From Endocalyx cinctus (taxonomy: Eukaryota > Ascomycota > Sordariomycetes > Amphisphaeriales > Apiosporaceae), in assembly GCA_001600455.1 (NCBI GenBank), contig BCKC01000006.1:558001-622000 (forward strand): a stretch of 64,000 nucleotides of DNA. Direction: 5' to 3'. The first letter of the stretch is position 1. The number at the start of each line of letters is the position of its first letter. Shown here piece by piece: positions 60,341 to 64,000 of this stretch. Below the pieces are notes generated by a model, which worked only from the letters and a program-made list of their open reading frames with translations, did not search any database and had not been told where the DNA came from. A program made the position numbers and the translations under genes.

Positions 60341-63300
60341 TGTTGTCAGAAAGTCAGGAAAAAGGAGGAAGGTTCAATCTGGAGGATTGGAGGAGAATGC
60401 CGCTAGTATTATTGACAAGTTGAGGCGACACCGCTCTTTCGTTATTCACCCTCTTGTATGAGATGGGTGCTGATTACCAGCTTGTGTGGGATGTAAAGGG
60501 GAAGAGTGAGATGGAGGAGATGCGGAGGAGGTGAGATTTTGCGGTGATGGTCGAGTGAGATCGAGGTATCAACAGGGCATATGCCCTTGGGACAGGTTAG
60601 AATAGACGATGGGGTAACAGAAGGAGGAGACATTCGATTGTGCGAGGCAAGACTGGAAACTGGCGGTGAGAAGACCAACGTTGGCGTTGCAGTCCCACTT
60701 ACGACCTGCAGACTCGGGGGACCAATCATATAAAAGTTATCGGGGTACGAAAGACATGGGGGTGTGTATTGAGAGGTGGCAGGTGTGGGTGGTTGGCGAA
60801 TAGAGAATGGAGCACGAGGTCCCTGTAAAAAAAGGATAGCTAACCTGCTAACGCCCACTAAAATAGGCACTACGTAAGGTGTTTTAGGATAAGACTTTAG
60901 CACTGTACGGGTACTTTTACTACTATTTTACGTATAATACCTGGGAGTTTTTCCAGAATTTGCAAGTACCGGGACACACCCGCTACAGAAGATATTAATG
61001 GTTGAATCCATAAAAAAAAATCAAAAACCATACATATACATAGTATACTTGGTATGTAAACCCATAAACCCCATAAACCCATAAACCCATACATAGTAAG
61101 ACCTGCAGAACTGCAGACCTGGAATCTTGACCTATTGAACCTAAGTGAGCGGTTCGGATACTTACTTAGTCCGCTTTAGACTAACTAATTACGACGTTCA
61201 GTACTACAGTAGGTAACTATCTACTGTTCATTGGTAAATCTTTTTAGTGAATTAGTACAAACGGTCCACAAAATCCCCCGCCTCCCTGCTGCTTGCATTT
61301 ATTTTTTTTTTTGTGTGCATGTCTCGTCAAGGGTGTAACCGTGTAAGTTTCGTAGAGACGATTACATACAGTTTATTACCAAGTATGTACATAGTATTGA
61401 AGGCGGGGTTTGAAGGATTCTATTCTACGTGTATACGGAGTATGTACACTATGTGTTACCAAACTACGTACATTACTTCGTACACTATGTACGTTTACGG
61501 GTTCCATTTATCCTCGGTTTACTCCATCCTCTCAAATCGGATATTGTTCCAAGGACCAAGGTGAATGGATTCAATAGGATCTATGTACGTATTTGACCTA
61601 GGTCTAATACGAGATCCTCAAGCTCCTAATAGTATCCATATGAATATACATAGTATATACTATGTACCTTGAATAACGTATGTGAGAATAAGGGGTTCTT
61701 TTGAGGGGAATAATCGTGTTATCGTAAGTAACTAATACTGCGTCCTAATCTACTAACCTAGGTTAGGAGTTGATGCAGTAGGTAAGCTGCTGCGCAGTAT
61801 GTACAAGTCATCATCCTTTTACGCTACGGGTATGTAACACCGATCGTAAGATGGTCAGCCGTAATACCTATCTATTGCCGGCAGTGAGGGTAGAATATAA
61901 TACGGATGGCATCATCATAAGCAGGATCATCGTCAATGAGTTGTTGTCGTTGTTAACTTAGCAAACCAACATGGTGCTCTACTGTATGTACTCTGTATGA
62001 TATTCCCAATGATCGGCCAATTCATCTTCCATTGATTTAATCCATTACTCAAGGGTCTAATGGATAGTAGTGTAGACGGCTCGTTGCGTTTTTTTTTTTA
62101 AGACATTTGTTCAAATTGAGTCAATTTCGACACGTTTTTGCCCTTTTGTCCTTTTACCCTCAATCGTTCTTAGTTAAATGAAATAAAAAGACCTCATATC
62201 ATTATCACAAGAAGCCAACAATTAGAATACCTAGGTAAGAGATACTGTACAGGTAGACGTTTATCGTAATCCGTCCGTTATTACCCACCCAAGCTTTCTC
62301 AATAGATGGATACTTAGCGTACTAGTGTAGCAGGTAAGAACCTCAGTTTATGTAACATGCTGACAAGGACATTCATTCAATAATCTGGTGTACGGAGTAC
62401 GTACAGGAGCTCCATTGAACCAACAAGTAGAACTCATTGGCAATACGAAATAAGGATATGATCTTGTTTCAAGCCAATCTATGTTTCTCATTGAAGGAAA
62501 TAACTTGTTTACACAAACATATTTTTTCTACTTTCTATACAGTAAAGACCATGATTATCTGAAATTCATTAATGGTGGTTTAAGTATAAATTACATAGTA
62601 TATGCTTTGAGGGTTCTCAAGTCCCTGGTTTTTTTCAATAATGTACAGCTGTGTGCCGAACAAGATCTGATCTGGAACAAGTTGCTTTCGGCCAATTCAA
62701 GACGGAAGGGTCCTTACCAAGGATATGCTGAGGAAGAATTCCAGGCTCAGTCTAGCTTGATCGTCAAGACCGTCCCCTGAACCGTACCTCAGATCAAAAG
62801 TCTCTTTGCAGTATCTCGGCTCTCTTGAACACTGTGCGCCCCCCTCTCTCAAACGGAAATTCTAACCCCATAAATTCATGGTTCTCACGGATCACCACCT
62901 GGGCACACACCACCTCACTTTACTCTACATACACTACTACACTATATTACAACCATGGATATACTCTGTATACTATGTATGATAAGAGACGATACCCGCT
63001 CTACCCGAGGGCCACTTGACCTCATCCTGAGCATCCAGTTACATCTTGTTAATCTAGCCACATATATTTGAGGCCCCTTCACCCACACATATCGCGTTCG
63101 ATGGTCATTCCATCCTTCATCGCGCATTCTAGTCTTATAGACCAGGCAAGCGCCAGGCATGGATGGGATATTATAATTACAAAAGAGAAAAATAATCGGA
63201 TAAAAATAAGTTGCTAGCCGCTTGACTCGGTTCCCTTCTCTATCAGATCAGATCGTCCCTGACGCTACCGCTCCCTCTTGACAAAACATTAATCGCCTCG

Positions 63301-64000
63301 GTGGATCGACCCGCCTCGTTTTTTGGCTTCTAACCTGCTTGTAGTGTGGGCTTATTGATTCGGCATCTCTCCTTTCTGAGCCATAACCGGCGTCTTATGA
63401 TACTCTGCCGAGAGGAATGAAATTGATCGCTACGTGTATGTTAGAACGTTTTGATAAGACAAAAAATAAAGGTAGGCGTGAGCGAGACGCGACGAGAACC
63501 GAGGAATCCTCCACTTCGTGTCACCCAAAGAAAAACCAAAGTACGAAAACAGAAAAACCCCATAGGCGCTAAATATGATATCAATGAATCGCTATTTGTC
63601 ACCCTAGGACCAGCATACGATCATATACGCCTCTAATGTGCATTTCGGAAAGAGTTGGAGATATTAGCAGTAATCATGCTAGGAGATGCCTTCTCTCTTT
63701 TTTTTTTTGTTCCATATTATTGCGTAGCCCTTCGCATTAAGTTTTCTATACCGCTCCTTACCTTTTTTTTTCCCTTGAAAATACTAATAGATCTTTCCCA
63801 TGCGCTTATCGACTTACCCGCTCGCCGCTCAGAAACCGATTTCGATCACGTCTTACCTGCCTTGTACTCCGGTGGCTCAGACCCTTGATCCTAGCCACTA
63901 GAGCCGTAAAATATATGTATCTAAAACCTCTCCCGTAAGCCGTGCCCGTAGAGAACCAATGGCGATTTCTCTTCATACTACAGTCCGCAATAGGATGACG
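60341..64000. other. 3.6 kb without a supported gene
   Basis: The first 600 bp (60341-60900) are CT-rich on the minus strand and open in one frame. I read them as the long leader and promoter of the Zn2Cys6 gene. The rest is AT-rich with GTAC/TACATA strings (61375-61490, 61650-61670). Frames of 60-100 codons near 62481, 63451 and 63655 show no family features. The right edge may be the flank of a gene outside the window. Confidence 0.5.

Noticed and set aside
60442..60903. 153-codon minus-strand frame just upstream of the Zn2Cys6 gene
   Set aside because: Pro/Ser/Thr-rich translation of a CT-rich leader, ending before the real start codon. Best read as 5' leader or promoter.
62481..63888. 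Frames of 60-100 codons near the right edge
   Set aside because: AT-rich, low-complexity, no motif. Probably chance.

Overview
The window is nuclear DNA of a filamentous ascomycete (Pezizomycotina, most likely a Sordariomycete; the order is an inference). The grounds are short GT-AG introns of about 58-156 bp, GC-rich coding blocks set in AT-rich, CT-tract-rich intergenic DNA, and gene families that are fungal in form (Pex14, Apd1-like ferredoxin, fungal NB-ARC/TPR receptor, Zn2Cys6 regulator, four-unit polyubiquitin ending in a single Gln). No tRNA, rRNA, CRISPR array or intact transposon was recognised by eye.

I support 17 protein genes. 1-16.5 kb: 5' end of homoserine dehydrogenase (minus), a CCDC174-like protein (plus, divergent from it), a large single-pass membrane protein (minus), a 5.7 kb stretch without a convincing intact gene that holds a few possible decayed ORFs, a class V PLP enzyme and a Pro/His-rich small protein (both plus). 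19-26 kb: a BCS1-like AAA ATPase and HMG-CoA synthase (both plus). 29-40 kb: four minus-strand genes, namely a DHCR24-like FAD oxidoreductase, an HSL-type alpha/beta hydrolase, peroxin Pex14 and an NB-ARC/TPR NOD-like receptor. 41-44 kb: an unknown two-hydrophobic-segment protein (plus) convergent with an Apd1-like [2Fe-2S] protein (minus). 46-60 kb: four minus-strand genes, namely a Gpt2/Sct1-type glycerol-3-phosphate acyltransferase, a BRAP2/Etp1 RING protein, polyubiquitin and a Zn2Cys6 transcription factor. The last 3.6 kb has no gene I can support.

Most genes are unrelated housekeeping functions; this is not a biosynthetic cluster. Two sterol-linked genes (HMG-CoA synthase and the DHCR24-like enzyme) lie about 3 kb apart. 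The most unusual locus is the NOD-like receptor at 36.95-39.98 kb. It has a short first exon with a Gly/Asn pattern like that of fungal amyloid signalling motifs, followed by NB-ARC and kinesin-light-chain-type TPRs that carry a near-exact 378-bp tandem duplication. Two of the three ambiguous bases in the window sit at homologous positions of that duplication. Intron-exon joints were chosen by reading frame, splice signals and family conservation. None is backed by transcript data.
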